Positions 47,742 through 56,121 of a stretch of 64,000 nt of DNA are shown piece after piece (within the stretch, counting starts at the first letter, position 1; every line of letters begins with the position of its first letter). Origin of the DNA: Rhodobacter sp. NTK016B (GTDB lineage: Bacteria; Pseudomonadota; Alphaproteobacteria; Rhodobacterales; Rhodobacteraceae). The position numbers and the translations under genes were made by a program. Location of the stretch: NCBI RefSeq assembly GCF_017303295.1, contig NZ_JAFKOK010000014.1, forward strand, positions 100,134 through 164,133, read 5' to 3'. The notes below the pieces were generated by a model. The model worked only from the letters and a program-made list of their open reading frames with translations. It did not search any database and was not told where the DNA came from.

Positions 47742-48479
47742 ATGTTCGATATCTCGTTCGGCGGGGCAGCTCTTGCGGGGCTCCTGTCGTTCCTGTCCCC
47801 TTGCATCCTGCCTATGGTGCCGTTCTACCTGTGCTATATGGCCGGATTGTCGATGTCCGAGTTGCGCGACGACAACGGTCTGGCGCCCGGTGCGCAGCGG
47901 CGGCTGGTGCTGTCGTCGATCGCCTTCGCGCTGGGGGTCACCTCGATCTTCATGCTGTTGGGTCTGGGCGCGACGGCGCTGGGGCAGGCATTCCTGCAAT
48001 GGAAGGACACCTTGCGCTGGGTCGCGGCGGCCGTGCTGCTGGTTTTCGGGCTGCATTTTCTCGGCGTCTTCAAGATCGGCTTTCTGTACCGTCAGGCGCG
48101 GATCGAAACCTCGAGCAACCCGCAATCCATCGTTGGCAGTTTCGTCATGGGTCTGGCCTTCGGCTTTGGCTGGACGCCCTGCGTCGGCCCCGCGCTGGCG
48201 GCGATCCTGATGATCGCCTCGGGCATGGGCGACCTTGTACGCGGCACGCTGTTGCTGGCGGTCTACGGGCTGGCGATGACCCTGCCCTTCGTGATCGCGG
48301 CGATGTTCGCGCGGCCGTTTCTGGGCTGGGTCGGGCGGCATCGCGACAAGCTGCAGCATGTCGAGAAGGTCATGGGCGCGATGCTGATCGTGTTCGCCGT
48401 GCTGATTGCCACCAACACCCTCAATTACGTCGCGCAATGGATGATCGACACCATGCCGTGGCTGACCGCCATCGGCTGA
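47742..48479 (+). CDS. soxV: SoxV, CcdA-type membrane electron carrier
   Basis: A 245-residue protein with six helices of the CcdA family. Redox cysteines lie in LSPCILPMVPF and WTPCVGPAL. In sox loci SoxV transfers reducing power from the cytoplasm to the periplasmic thioredoxins SoxW and SoxS. It starts behind GGAGGAATTC and the soxW gene follows after 16 nt. It is a paralogue of the CcdA at 1499, with which it shares the motif pattern but modest identity. Confidence 0.92.
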   Translation: MFDISFGGAALAGLLSFLSPCILPMVPFYLCYMAGLSMSELRDDNGLAPGAQRRLVLSSIAFALGVTSIFMLLGLGATALGQAFLQWKDTLRWVAAAVLLVFGLHFLGVFKIGFLYRQARIETSSNPQSIVGSFVMGLAFGFGWTPCVGPALAAILMIASGMGDLVRGTLLLAVYGLAMTLPFVIAAMFARPFLGWVGRHRDKLQHVEKVMGAMLIVFAVLIATNTLNYVAQWMIDTMPWLTAIG

Positions 48480-48495
48480 CCGCGAGGAGACCACG

Positions 48496-49083
48496 ATGAC
48501 CACAAGACGTACCCTTCTGACCGGCGCCGCGCTGGCGCTCGCCACCCCGGCGCTGATCCGCCCGGCCCGCGCCGATCTGCCCGTTCCGCCGCTGGGCGAG
48601 GACGGGCTGCACAAGCCCGACTGGCTGGTCGAGACCTTCCGCGACATGCGCGACGACCTTGCCGAAGCCCGGGACGCGGGCAAGCGTATGCTGGTTCTGG
48701 TCGAACAGCGCGGCTGCATCTACTGCACGCGGATGCACGAACACGTCTATACTGACGAGCGTATCGCGCAGATGCTGCGGGACGATTTCTTCGTCGTGCA
48801 GATGAACCTGTTCGGCAATATTCCCGTCACCGATTTCGACGGCGAGGAACTGGACGAGCGCGATATGATGGTGCGCTGGGGCGTGGTCTTTACGCCCACG
48901 ATGCTGTTCATGCCCGATACGATCCCCGAACAGGGCACCGCCGCGCAGAACGCCGTGATGGTGATGCCGGGCGCGTTCGAGCGCGGCACGACGCGGCTGA
49001 TGCTGCAATGGGTGCTTGAGAAGGGATACGAGGGCGACGAGCATTTCCAGCATTACGTCGCGCGCAATCTCGACCGTGGATGA
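48496..49083 (+). CDS. soxW: SoxW, periplasmic thioredoxin
   Basis: A 195-residue thioredoxin-fold protein with a twin-arginine leader (TTRRTLLTGAALALATPAL). Redox motif C-I-Y-C lies in EQRGCIYCTRMHE, and cis-Pro in VVFTPTMLFM. It is the electron acceptor of SoxV. It is translated from GAGGAG at good spacing and forms a pair with soxV. Confidence 0.9.
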   Translation: MTTRRTLLTGAALALATPALIRPARADLPVPPLGEDGLHKPDWLVETFRDMRDDLAEARDAGKRMLVLVEQRGCIYCTRMHEHVYTDERIAQMLRDDFFVVQMNLFGNIPVTDFDGEELDERDMMVRWGVVFTPTMLFMPDTIPEQGTAAQNAVMVMPGAFERGTTRLMLQWVLEKGYEGDEHFQHYVARNLDRG

Positions 49084-49171
49084 GCCCTGCATGGCAGGGG
49101 GCGGAAGCCCTTCCCCCTGCAGCGCAGCAAGAATCGGATGCAACTGCAGCGAAAGCAGAAATTAGTTCTTT

Positions 49172-49227
49172 CTATATGCACATAGATGAATTTTCTGTTG
49201 CTGAGTCGGCAAAGCCTCGTCTACACT
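49172..49227 (+). promoter_or_regulatory. Candidate soxX promoter with palindromic operator
   Basis: Palindrome CTATATGCACATAG (49172-49185, 12 of 14 positions symmetrical) precedes a plausible -35 TTGCTG (49198) and, after 18 nt, a -10-like TACACT (49222). TGAATTCA (49227) sits over the start region. The soxW-soxX gap is the second SoxR binding region known in Paracoccus. No binding was tested. Confidence 0.4.
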
Positions 49228-49289
49228 GAATTCACAAAAGCGTTTGGGAGAGCGCTGCGCCATCTGCTGAATGTCTAGGGAGGACATCC

Positions 49290-49772
49290 ATGAAGCTGAA
49301 AGCTGTGACCGGTCTCTTCATCGCCGGACTCGCCCTGACCGGCACCGCGGTCGCTCAAGTCGCTCCGGGTGATGTCACCTGGGTGGACGATGTCACCATT
49401 CCCGCCTCGCTGACCGGCTCTGCCGGTGATGCCGCGGCCGGGGTCGAGATCATCGCCAATCGCGGCGGCGGCAATTGCGTGGCCTGCCATGAATTCACCT
49501 CGCTGCCGGACGTCCAGTTCCAGGGCAATATCGGCCCGTCGCTCGACGGCGTCGCCAGCCGCTGGTCCGAGGCCGAGCTGCGCGGCATCCTTGTGGATGC
49601 CAAGCACATGTTCCCCGAAACCCGGATGCCGGCCTTTTACCGCGTCGACGGGTTCATCCGTCCCGGTGACGCCTATACCGGCCGCGCCGCCAATCCCGAG
49701 ACCTTCGGCCCGCTGCTGAGTGCGCAGCAGATCGAAGACACTCTCGCCTATCTGATGACGCTGACCGACTGA
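49290..49772 (+). CDS. soxX: SoxX, monoheme cytochrome c of the SoxAX complex
   Basis: A 160-residue secreted protein. The leader MKLKAVTGLFIAGLALTGTA is cleaved near AVA-Q. The heme motif is CVACH at 63-67, and a Met ligand lies near ETRMPAFYRVDG. With SoxA it forms the cytochrome that conjugates thiosulfate to the SoxY cysteine in the periplasm. RBS AGGGAGGAC; the start follows the soxX promoter region by about 60 nt. Confidence 0.96.
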   Translation: MKLKAVTGLFIAGLALTGTAVAQVAPGDVTWVDDVTIPASLTGSAGDAAAGVEIIANRGGGNCVACHEFTSLPDVQFQGNIGPSLDGVASRWSEAELRGILVDAKHMFPETRMPAFYRVDGFIRPGDAYTGRAANPETFGPLLSAQQIEDTLAYLMTLTD

Positions 49773-49804
49773 TCCGGCGCGTCCCCGTTGAAAAGGAGTT
49801 TCCC

Positions 49805-50224
49805 ATGCTGACAAGACGCGACACCATCGCGATCGGTATCGGCGCCTCGGCCGCCGTGTTGCTGCCGGTGACCGGCGCCTATGCCCTGACCACCGAAGAA
49901 GCGATTACCGCCTATACCGGCGGTGCCGACATGGCCGAAGGCGGCGTGACCATCACCGCCCCCGAAATCGCCGAGAACGGCAACACCGTGCCGATTTCAG
50001 TCGAAGCACCTGGCGCCACCGAGATCATCCTGATCGCCACTGGCAACCCCACCCCGAATGTCGGGCGTTTCACCTTCGGTCCCGGTTCGGGCGCACCGAT
50101 GGTCGCCACGCGCATCCGTCTGGGCCGCACGCAGGACGTGATGGCGATCGCCAAGATGGAAGACGGCAGCTTCGCCTCGACTGCGGTCGAAGTGAAAGTG
50201 ACCATCGGCGGCTGCGGCGGCTGA
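49805..50224 (+). CDS. soxY: SoxY, sulfur-substrate carrier subunit
   Basis: A 139-residue carrier. The twin-arginine leader TRRDTIAIGIGASAAV directs Tat export. The C-terminal GGCGG contains Cys137 on a swinging arm to which thiosulfate and its products are bound. Start behind AAAAGGAG, 32 nt after soxX. Confidence 0.97.
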   Translation: MLTRRDTIAIGIGASAAVLLPVTGAYALTTEEAITAYTGGADMAEGGVTITAPEIAENGNTVPISVEAPGATEIILIATGNPTPNVGRFTFGPGSGAPMVATRIRLGRTQDVMAIAKMEDGSFASTAVEVKVTIGGCGG

Positions 50225-50268
50225 TCCGGTTCCGGATCGCCCCCTAACGCCCATCAGGAGTTGAGAAT

Positions 50269-50592
50269 ATGACTGTCAGACCCCGCATCCGCCTTCCCCG
50301 CTCGGCTTCGGCCGGGGATTCCATCGTCGTCAAGACGCTGATCAACCACGACATGGAATCGGGCCAGCGCCGCAATTCGGCCGGCGAGACGATTCCGCGC
50401 CAGATCATCAACCGTTTCACTTGCGAGTATAACGGCGTGATGGTGATCGACGTGGCGCTCGAGCCCGCGATCTCGGCCAATCCGTATATGGAATTCGAGG
50501 CTCTCGTGCCCGAATCCGGCGAGTTCCTGTTCACCTGGTACGACGACAACGGCGAGGTCTACACGGCCACCGAAGCCTTCGAAGTCAGCTAA
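50269..50592 (+). CDS. soxZ: SoxZ, partner of the SoxY carrier
   Basis: A 107-residue small beta-sandwich protein that forms the SoxYZ heterodimer. No own signal peptide is visible, and it is exported piggyback with SoxY. Family features are VKTLINHDMESGQRRNSAG, IPRQIINRFTCEYNG and the C-terminal FTWYDDNGEVYTATEAF. RBS AGGAGTTGAGAAT. Confidence 0.97.
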   Translation: MTVRPRIRLPRSASAGDSIVVKTLINHDMESGQRRNSAGETIPRQIINRFTCEYNGVMVIDVALEPAISANPYMEFEALVPESGEFLFTWYDDNGEVYTATEAFEVS

Positions 50593-50625
50593 CACCGGCG
50601 CCACAGAAGTCTGGGAGGAGACACT

Positions 50626-51495
50626 ATGCAGCACCTGAAGCCTGCCAAATCACTGGCGCTCGCCTCGGCCTGCGTGGCTGCGCTGTGGAGCGGGGCGGCC
50701 ATGGCCGATCCCGACCCCACGGCGGAGCTGCTGATCGACGGGGAAATCCCGATCACCGTCCGCGCGCCCAGCGATGACGGCCTGACGCCCTATCTGCCCG
50801 AGCGGTATTCCGGCTGGCTGTTCCGCAGCGCCGAAACCCGTTCGCTGCAGGCGGACGACTTCGAGAACCCGGCGATGCTGGCGGTCGAGGTCGGCGCCGA
50901 GCTGTGGGAAACGGCCGACGGCAGCGCGGGGCAGTCCTGCATGGATTGCCATGGCGACGCCGAGGAGAGCATGGCCGGGGTTCGCGCGCGGATGCCGCAT
51001 GTGAACGACAACGGCGAATTGTGGTCGATGGAAAACTACATCAACAACTGCCGGACCGAACGGATGGGCGCCGAGGAATGGCGCTGGAGCGGCGACGAGA
51101 TGACCTCGATGACCTCGTTCATCTCGCTTCAGTCGCGCGGCATGCCTGTTGCGGTGCAGATCGACGGCCCCGCTGCCCCCTATTGGGAGCAGGGTCAGGA
51201 GATCTACTATACCCGCTTCGGCCAGCTCGAACTGTCCTGCGCCTCGTGCCACGAGGAAAGCTATGGGCTGAACATCCGGGCCGACCATCTCAGCCAGGGC
51301 CAGATCACCGGCTTTCCGACCTACCGTCTGAAAAATGCCGGCATGGTGTCGATCCATAACCGCTTCCGGGGCTGTATCCGCGACACGCGCGCCGAGACCT
51401 TCGCCGAAGGCTCGGAAGAGTTCCGCGCGCTTGAGCTTTACGTCGCCTCGCGCGGGATGGGCCTCGATATCGAAGGCGTCTCGGTTCGTCCGTGA
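50626..51495 (+). CDS. soxA: SoxA, diheme cytochrome c of SoxAX
   Basis: A 289-residue exported diheme cytochrome. The leader ends about residue 27 (AMA-D). Heme motifs CMDCH (105-109) and CASCH (205-209) are both present, so it is a two-heme SoxA; many SoxA proteins have only one. The active-site cysteine that is modified to persulfide is C250 in FRGCIRDTRAE. It joins with SoxX to couple thiosulfate to SoxYZ. RBS GGGAGGAGAC. Confidence 0.96.
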   Translation: MQHLKPAKSLALASACVAALWSGAAMADPDPTAELLIDGEIPITVRAPSDDGLTPYLPERYSGWLFRSAETRSLQADDFENPAMLAVEVGAELWETADGSAGQSCMDCHGDAEESMAGVRARMPHVNDNGELWSMENYINNCRTERMGAEEWRWSGDEMTSMTSFISLQSRGMPVAVQIDGPAAPYWEQGQEIYYTRFGQLELSCASCHEESYGLNIRADHLSQGQITGFPTYRLKNAGMVSIHNRFRGCIRDTRAETFAEGSEEFRALELYVASRGMGLDIEGVSVRP

Positions 51496-51698
51496 CCCTT
51501 TGGCCCGCGCAGCGCCCCTGACCGGACGCGCAGCGCGATACCCCAACCTGATCCCCGAACGGGGCCGCCTGACGCGGCCCCGTCCCCTCCCCGGCTCGAA
51601 GGCGTTTTTGTGCTACCAGCCATCTACATTCACACCTATGAAGATTGGCATCCCTCTCGTCCTGCCCGTCTTCAACCTGCACCCGCCCAGGAGGCCCC

Positions 51699-53396
51699 AT
51701 GATTTCCCGCCGCGAATTCCTTCAGGCATCGGTGGCCGCATCCGCGATCTACGGCGCCTCCGGTCTTGGCAACTGGTCGAAACTGGCCGCGCAGCAGGCC
51801 CTGACGCAAGATGACCTTTTGCGGTTCGACACGTTCGGCAACCTGTCGCTGGTCCACATCACCGACGTTCACGCCCAGCTCAAACCGATCTGGTTTCGCG
51901 AGCCCGAATTCAATTTCGGTGTGGGCGAGGTGCGGGGCCAGCCGCCGCATGTCACGGGTCAGGACTTCCTGAACCTCTACAATATCGCGCCGCAATCGCG
52001 CGACGCCTATGCGCTGACCTATCCCGATTTCGTGGCCCTTGGCCGCGAATACGGCAAGATGGGGGGCATGGACCGCGTCGCGACCGTGGTGAAAGCGATC
52101 CGCGCCGACCGGCCCGAGGCGATCATCCTCGACGGCGGCGATACGTGGCACGGCTCGATGTCCTCGTATCTGAGCCGTGGGCAGGACATGGTCAATGTCA
52201 TGCACGCGCTGGGGGTCGAGGCGATGACCTCGCACTGGGAATGGACCTTTGGCACCGACCGGGTGCTGGAACTGGTCGACCAGCTGAATTTCCCGTTCCT
52301 CGGCCAGAATATCTTCGACGCCGAATGGGACGAGCATTACGACGACTTCCCCAATTATACGTGGTTCGACCGGGGCGGCGTGAAGGTCGCGGTGATCGGG
52401 CAGGCCTTCCCCTATACCCCGATCGCCAACCCGCGCTGGATGTTCCCCGAATTCAGCTTCGGCATCCGCGACGAGCGTATGCAGGAGATGGTGAACGAAG
52501 TCCGGGCCGAGGGCGCCGATGTGGTGATCGTGCTGTCGCATAACGGCTTCGACGTGGACCGCAAGATGGCAGGCCGCGTGCAGGGGATCGATGTGATCCT
52601 GACCGGCCACACCCACGACGCCCTGCCCGAGCCGCTTCTGGTGGGCGAGACGCTGCTTATCGCGTCGGGCAGCCACGGCAAGTTCGTCACCCGTCTGGAT
52701 CTGGATGTGCGCGACGGGCAGATGATGGGCTTCCGCCACAAGCTGATCCCGATCTTCTCGGACATCATCACGCCCGATGCCGACATGGCCGCGATCATCG
52801 AGACCGAGCGCGCGCCCTATGCCGAGCAGATGGAAGAGGTCGTCGGCCATACCGACAGCCTGCTGTATCGCCGGGGCAATTTCGCAGGCACCTGGGACAA
52901 CCTGATCTGCGACGCGGTGATGAGCGAGCGCGACACCGAAATCGCCATGTCGCCGGGCGTCCGCTGGGGGGCCAGCCTGATGCCGGGCGACGCGATCACG
53001 CGCGAAGACATCCACAACGTTACTTCGATGACCTACGGACAGGTTTACCGCACCGAGATGACGGGCGAATTCATCCACACGATCCTTGAGGACGTGGCCG
53101 ACAACCTGTTCAACACCGATCCCTATTACCAACAGGGCGGCGACATGGTGCGGCTGGGCGGGCTTGCCTATGCGATCGACATCTCGAAACCCATCGGCGA
53201 GCGCATCACCGGCCTGACCCTGCTCAGAACCGGCGAGGCGCTGGATCCCGCGCGCAGCTACACGGTGGGCGGCTGGGCCTCGGTCAACGAGGGGACCGAG
53301 GGGCCGATGATCTGGGACGTCGTGGAAGATCACATCCGCAAACTGGGCCGCGTATCGGCCGAGCCCAACGGCTCGGTCACCGTGACCGGCATCTGA
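51699..53396 (+). CDS. soxB: SoxB, manganese thiosulfohydrolase
   Basis: A 565-residue metallophosphatase-fold enzyme hydrolysing sulfate from SoxY-bound thiosulfonate. Metal-ligand motifs appear in order: ITDVHAQLKP, GGDTWHGS, LSHNGFDVD and TGHTHDALPEP. A Tat leader, MISRREFLQASVAASA, is present. ATG 51699 is placed behind AGGAGG. It is 203 nt after soxA, a gap with no gene, and 19 nt before soxC. Confidence 0.97.
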   Translation: MISRREFLQASVAASAIYGASGLGNWSKLAAQQALTQDDLLRFDTFGNLSLVHITDVHAQLKPIWFREPEFNFGVGEVRGQPPHVTGQDFLNLYNIAPQSRDAYALTYPDFVALGREYGKMGGMDRVATVVKAIRADRPEAIILDGGDTWHGSMSSYLSRGQDMVNVMHALGVEAMTSHWEWTFGTDRVLELVDQLNFPFLGQNIFDAEWDEHYDDFPNYTWFDRGGVKVAVIGQAFPYTPIANPRWMFPEFSFGIRDERMQEMVNEVRAEGADVVIVLSHNGFDVDRKMAGRVQGIDVILTGHTHDALPEPLLVGETLLIASGSHGKFVTRLDLDVRDGQMMGFRHKLIPIFSDIITPDADMAAIIETERAPYAEQMEEVVGHTDSLLYRRGNFAGTWDNLICDAVMSERDTEIAMSPGVRWGASLMPGDAITREDIHNVTSMTYGQVYRTEMTGEFIHTILEDVADNLFNTDPYYQQGGDMVRLGGLAYAIDISKPIGERITGLTLLRTGEALDPARSYTVGGWASVNEGTEGPMIWDVVEDHIRKLGRVSAEPNGSVTVTGI

Positions 53397-53415
53397 AGAC
53401 AAAGGAGCAAGCGTC

Positions 53416-54705
53416 ATGACCGACATGCTGGGTGACGACGGGCGCGAAACCGGGGGTGTCAGCCGCCGCGGTTTCCTGAGAACCGCAGGACTGGCCGCCG
53501 GTGGGGCCGCGCTGGGTGGCGCCGCCGCCGCGCAAGAGGCCGATCCGCTGATCACCGAGGTTCAGGACTGGGCCTCGATGACCGGCGAGGGCGTGGACGC
53601 CACGCCCTACGGGATGCCCATCCGCTTTGAGGACGACGTTGTGCGCCGCACCGTGTCATGGCTGACCGCCGATCCGATCAGCTCGATCAACTTCACGCCG
53701 ATCCACGCGCTGGACGGCACGATCACGCCTGCCGGTTGCGCCTTCGAGCGTCACCATTCCGGCGCGATCGAGCTGTCGAAAGACGATTACCGGCTGATGA
53801 TCACCGGGCTGGTGGACCGGCCGCTGGTCTTCACTTGGGAAGATCTGCAGCGCTTCCCGCGCGAAAACCACGTCTATTTCTGCGAATGCGCGGCCAATAG
53901 CGGCATGGAATGGGCGGGCGCGCAACTGAACGGCGCGCAGTTCACGCATGGCATGATCCACAACATGGAATATTCCGGCATCCCGCTGCGGCTGCTGCTG
54001 GAAGAGGCGGGCGTTCAGCCCGAAGGCCAGTGGATCTTTGTCGAAGGCGCCGATGCCTCGTCGAACGGCCGCTCGATCCCCTTGGAAAAGGCGATGGACG
54101 ATGTGCTGGTCGCGATGACCGCCAATGGCGAGGCGCTGCGCAAAGAGCATGGCTATCCCGTGCGTCTGGTCGTGCCGGGCTGGGAAGGCAACATGTGGGT
54201 CAAATGGCTGCGCCGGATCGGCGTCAACCATTCCGCCGTCGAGGCCCGCGAAGAGACGTCGAAATACACCGACCTCATGCCCGATGGCCGCGCCCGGAAA
54301 TGGACCTGGGCCATGGATGCGAAATCGGTCATTACTTCGCCCTCGCCGCAAAAACCCATCCTGCACGGCGCGGGCCCGCTGGTCATCACCGGGCTTGCCT
54401 GGTCGGGTCGCGGCGCGATCGAACGGGTCGATATCTCGCTTGATGGTGGCGTCAACTGGCAGACCGCGCGGATCGGCACGCAAGGCGGCCGAAACGCCTT
54501 GTCGCGCTTCTATCTCGATATCGAGTGGGATGGCTCGCCCATGCTGCTGCAATCGCGCGCGATGGACGACACGGGTTACGTGCAGCCCACCAAGGACGCG
54601 CTGCGCGAGATCCGGGGGCTCAACTCGGTTTACCACAACAACGGCATCCAGACCTGGGCTGTCTACGAAAACGGAGCGGTGGAAAATGTCGAAGTCGGTT
54701 CTTAA
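53416..54705 (+). CDS. soxC: SoxC, molybdenum sulfane dehydrogenase subunit
   Basis: A 429-residue molybdopterin enzyme of the sulfite-oxidase family. Leader SRRGFLRTAGLAAGGA is a Tat signal. The Mo-ligand cysteine lies in ENHVYFCECAANSGMEW. The C-terminal dimerisation domain begins near TSPSPQKPILHG. With SoxD it oxidises the outer sulfane sulfur on SoxYZ to sulfonate, allowing full oxidation to sulfate without stored sulfur globules. Its presence predicts complete thiosulfate oxidation. soxD overlaps by 20 nt. Confidence 0.97.
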   Translation: MTDMLGDDGRETGGVSRRGFLRTAGLAAGGAALGGAAAAQEADPLITEVQDWASMTGEGVDATPYGMPIRFEDDVVRRTVSWLTADPISSINFTPIHALDGTITPAGCAFERHHSGAIELSKDDYRLMITGLVDRPLVFTWEDLQRFPRENHVYFCECAANSGMEWAGAQLNGAQFTHGMIHNMEYSGIPLRLLLEEAGVQPEGQWIFVEGADASSNGRSIPLEKAMDDVLVAMTANGEALRKEHGYPVRLVVPGWEGNMWVKWLRRIGVNHSAVEAREETSKYTDLMPDGRARKWTWAMDAKSVITSPSPQKPILHGAGPLVITGLAWSGRGAIERVDISLDGGVNWQTARIGTQGGRNALSRFYLDIEWDGSPMLLQSRAMDDTGYVQPTKDALREIRGLNSVYHNNGIQTWAVYENGAVENVEVGS

Positions 54706-55774
54706 GCTTCTGGCGGCAACCGCGCTGACCTCTCTGGCGCTTCCTGCTGTCGCCCAGACCTTCAATCTGGGCCGCGCCGCCCTGCCCGAGGAAATCGCAG
54801 CCTGGGACGTGGCGGTCGAGCCCGACGGCACCGGCCTGCCCGAGGGCGAAGGCGATGTCTTCACCGGCGAAGATCTGTGGGTCGAGAATTGCGCCGCCTG
54901 TCACGGCGATTTCGGCGAGGGCGCAGGCGCCTATCCGGTCATTGCCGGCGGCGAGGACACGCTGACCAATCGCCGTCCGGTCAAGACGGTGGGCAGTTAC
55001 TGGCCCTATCTGTCGACCGTGTGGGATTACGTCCATCGTTCGATGCCCTTCGGCAACGCGCAGATCCTGTCGGCGGACGATACGTATGCGATCACCGCCT
55101 ATATCCTCTATTCCAACGGGATCGTGGATGACGACTTCGTCCTGACGCGGGAGAATTTCACCGATGTGGTGATGCCCAATGCCGAGGGCTTCTATGTCGA
55201 TGACCGTGTCGAGACCGAGTTCCCGATCTTCACGCAGGAAGCCTGCATGAGCGATTGCGGCCCGGCTGTTCACGTGACGCGGCGCTCGACCGATCTGCAA
55301 TCGACGCCCGAAGGGGTGATCACTGTCCTTCCGCCCGATCGCACGGCGATGGCGAGCGGCACAGAGGATGGCGCGGAAGACGCGGCAGTCACCGAGGAGG
55401 CACCCGCCGAAGACGCCCCGGTGCAAGAGGCCGCCGCCGACATGGCCCCCGATCCCGAGCTGGTCGCTGCCGGTGAGGGCGTCTGGCGCCAGTGCCGCAG
55501 CTGCCACCAGGTCGGCGACAATGCCCGCAACGCCACCGGCCCGGTTCTGAACGGGGTGGTCGGTCGTCACGCCGCCTCGGTCGATGGCTTCCGCTATTCG
55601 CCGGTCATGCAGGAAGCAGGCGAAGGCGGGTTGATCTGGACGCCCGAGACGCTCGACGCCTATCTGGAAGATCCGCGCGGCTATATGCGCGGCACGCGGA
55701 TGGGCTTCCGTGGCCTGCGCGACGCCGAGGACCGCGCCGCGATCATCGCTTATCTGCAGGCCCATCCGGGCTGA
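54686..55774 (+). CDS. soxD: SoxD, diheme cytochrome c subunit of sulfane dehydrogenase
   Basis: A 362-residue exported cytochrome. Leader MSKSVLKLLAATALTSLALP is cleaved after AVA. The two heme motifs are CAACH (NCAACHGDF, about residue 70) and CRSCH (QCRSCHQVG, about 271). They are joined by an Ala/Glu/Asp-rich flexible linker at about 220-255. It carries electrons from SoxC to the cytochrome pool. A terminator lies 37 nt past its stop and no further sox gene follows. Confidence 0.96.
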   Translation: MSKSVLKLLAATALTSLALPAVAQTFNLGRAALPEEIAAWDVAVEPDGTGLPEGEGDVFTGEDLWVENCAACHGDFGEGAGAYPVIAGGEDTLTNRRPVKTVGSYWPYLSTVWDYVHRSMPFGNAQILSADDTYAITAYILYSNGIVDDDFVLTRENFTDVVMPNAEGFYVDDRVETEFPIFTQEACMSDCGPAVHVTRRSTDLQSTPEGVITVLPPDRTAMASGTEDGAEDAAVTEEAPAEDAPVQEAAADMAPDPELVAAGEGVWRQCRSCHQVGDNARNATGPVLNGVVGRHAASVDGFRYSPVMQEAGEGGLIWTPETLDAYLEDPRGYMRGTRMGFRGLRDAEDRAAIIAYLQAHPG

Positions 55775-55810
55775 TCGCGGATCGACCCAAGATCCCTGCC
55801 CAAGACACTC

Positions 55811-55841
55811 ACCGGCGCCCGAAAGGGCGCCGGTTTTCGTT
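55811..55841 (+). terminator. Terminator ending the sox operon
   Basis: The perfect 10-bp stem ACCGGCGCCC/GGGCGCCGGT with a GAAA tetraloop is followed by TTTCGTTT. It closes the soxX-D transcript. Confidence 0.95.
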
Positions 55842-56073
55842 TGTGCCGCTACAGAGTCGCTCACCAGACATCGATGACGCACCGAGCGGAGAGGTAACTT
55901 CCCGTATGTTGATGGGCCTGCTCCTGGCGTCGTGCCGGGCGCGACGGGGGCACACGGCTTGCACGGACCCCGGGCTCGCCCTGCCCTACGGGCTGACCCG
56001 TCGCATCCTGTGACCCTCCATGACGCCCCGAAGCCCATGCCTGCCCCATCGACGACGAGCCCGCAGCAAATGA
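55842..56073. other. Gene-free stretch between sox terminator and pntB terminator
   Basis: This 232-nt piece has no supported gene. A 35-codon frame at 55906-56013 begins with MLMGLLLASC, faintly like a lipoprotein leader, but it lacks a family match. No promoter is needed here because both flanking units converge. Confidence 0.5.
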
Positions 56074-56099
56074 AAACGGGGGGCCAAAGCCCCCCGTTT
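56074..56099 (-). terminator. Terminator after pntB
   Basis: An 11-bp perfect stem (AAACGGGGGGC/GCCCCCCGTTT) with a CAAA loop. The A run of the left arm gives the U run for the minus-strand transcript. It lies 22 nt beyond the pntB stop. Confidence 0.9.
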
Positions 56100-56121
56100 C
56101 CGCGTTCGATCTGCGTCTGGA

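Noticed and set aside
55906..56013. A 35-codon plus-strand frame starting MLMGLLLASC, lipoprotein-like.
   Set aside because: It is short, lies between two terminators, has no clear ribosome site, and has no recognisable continuation.
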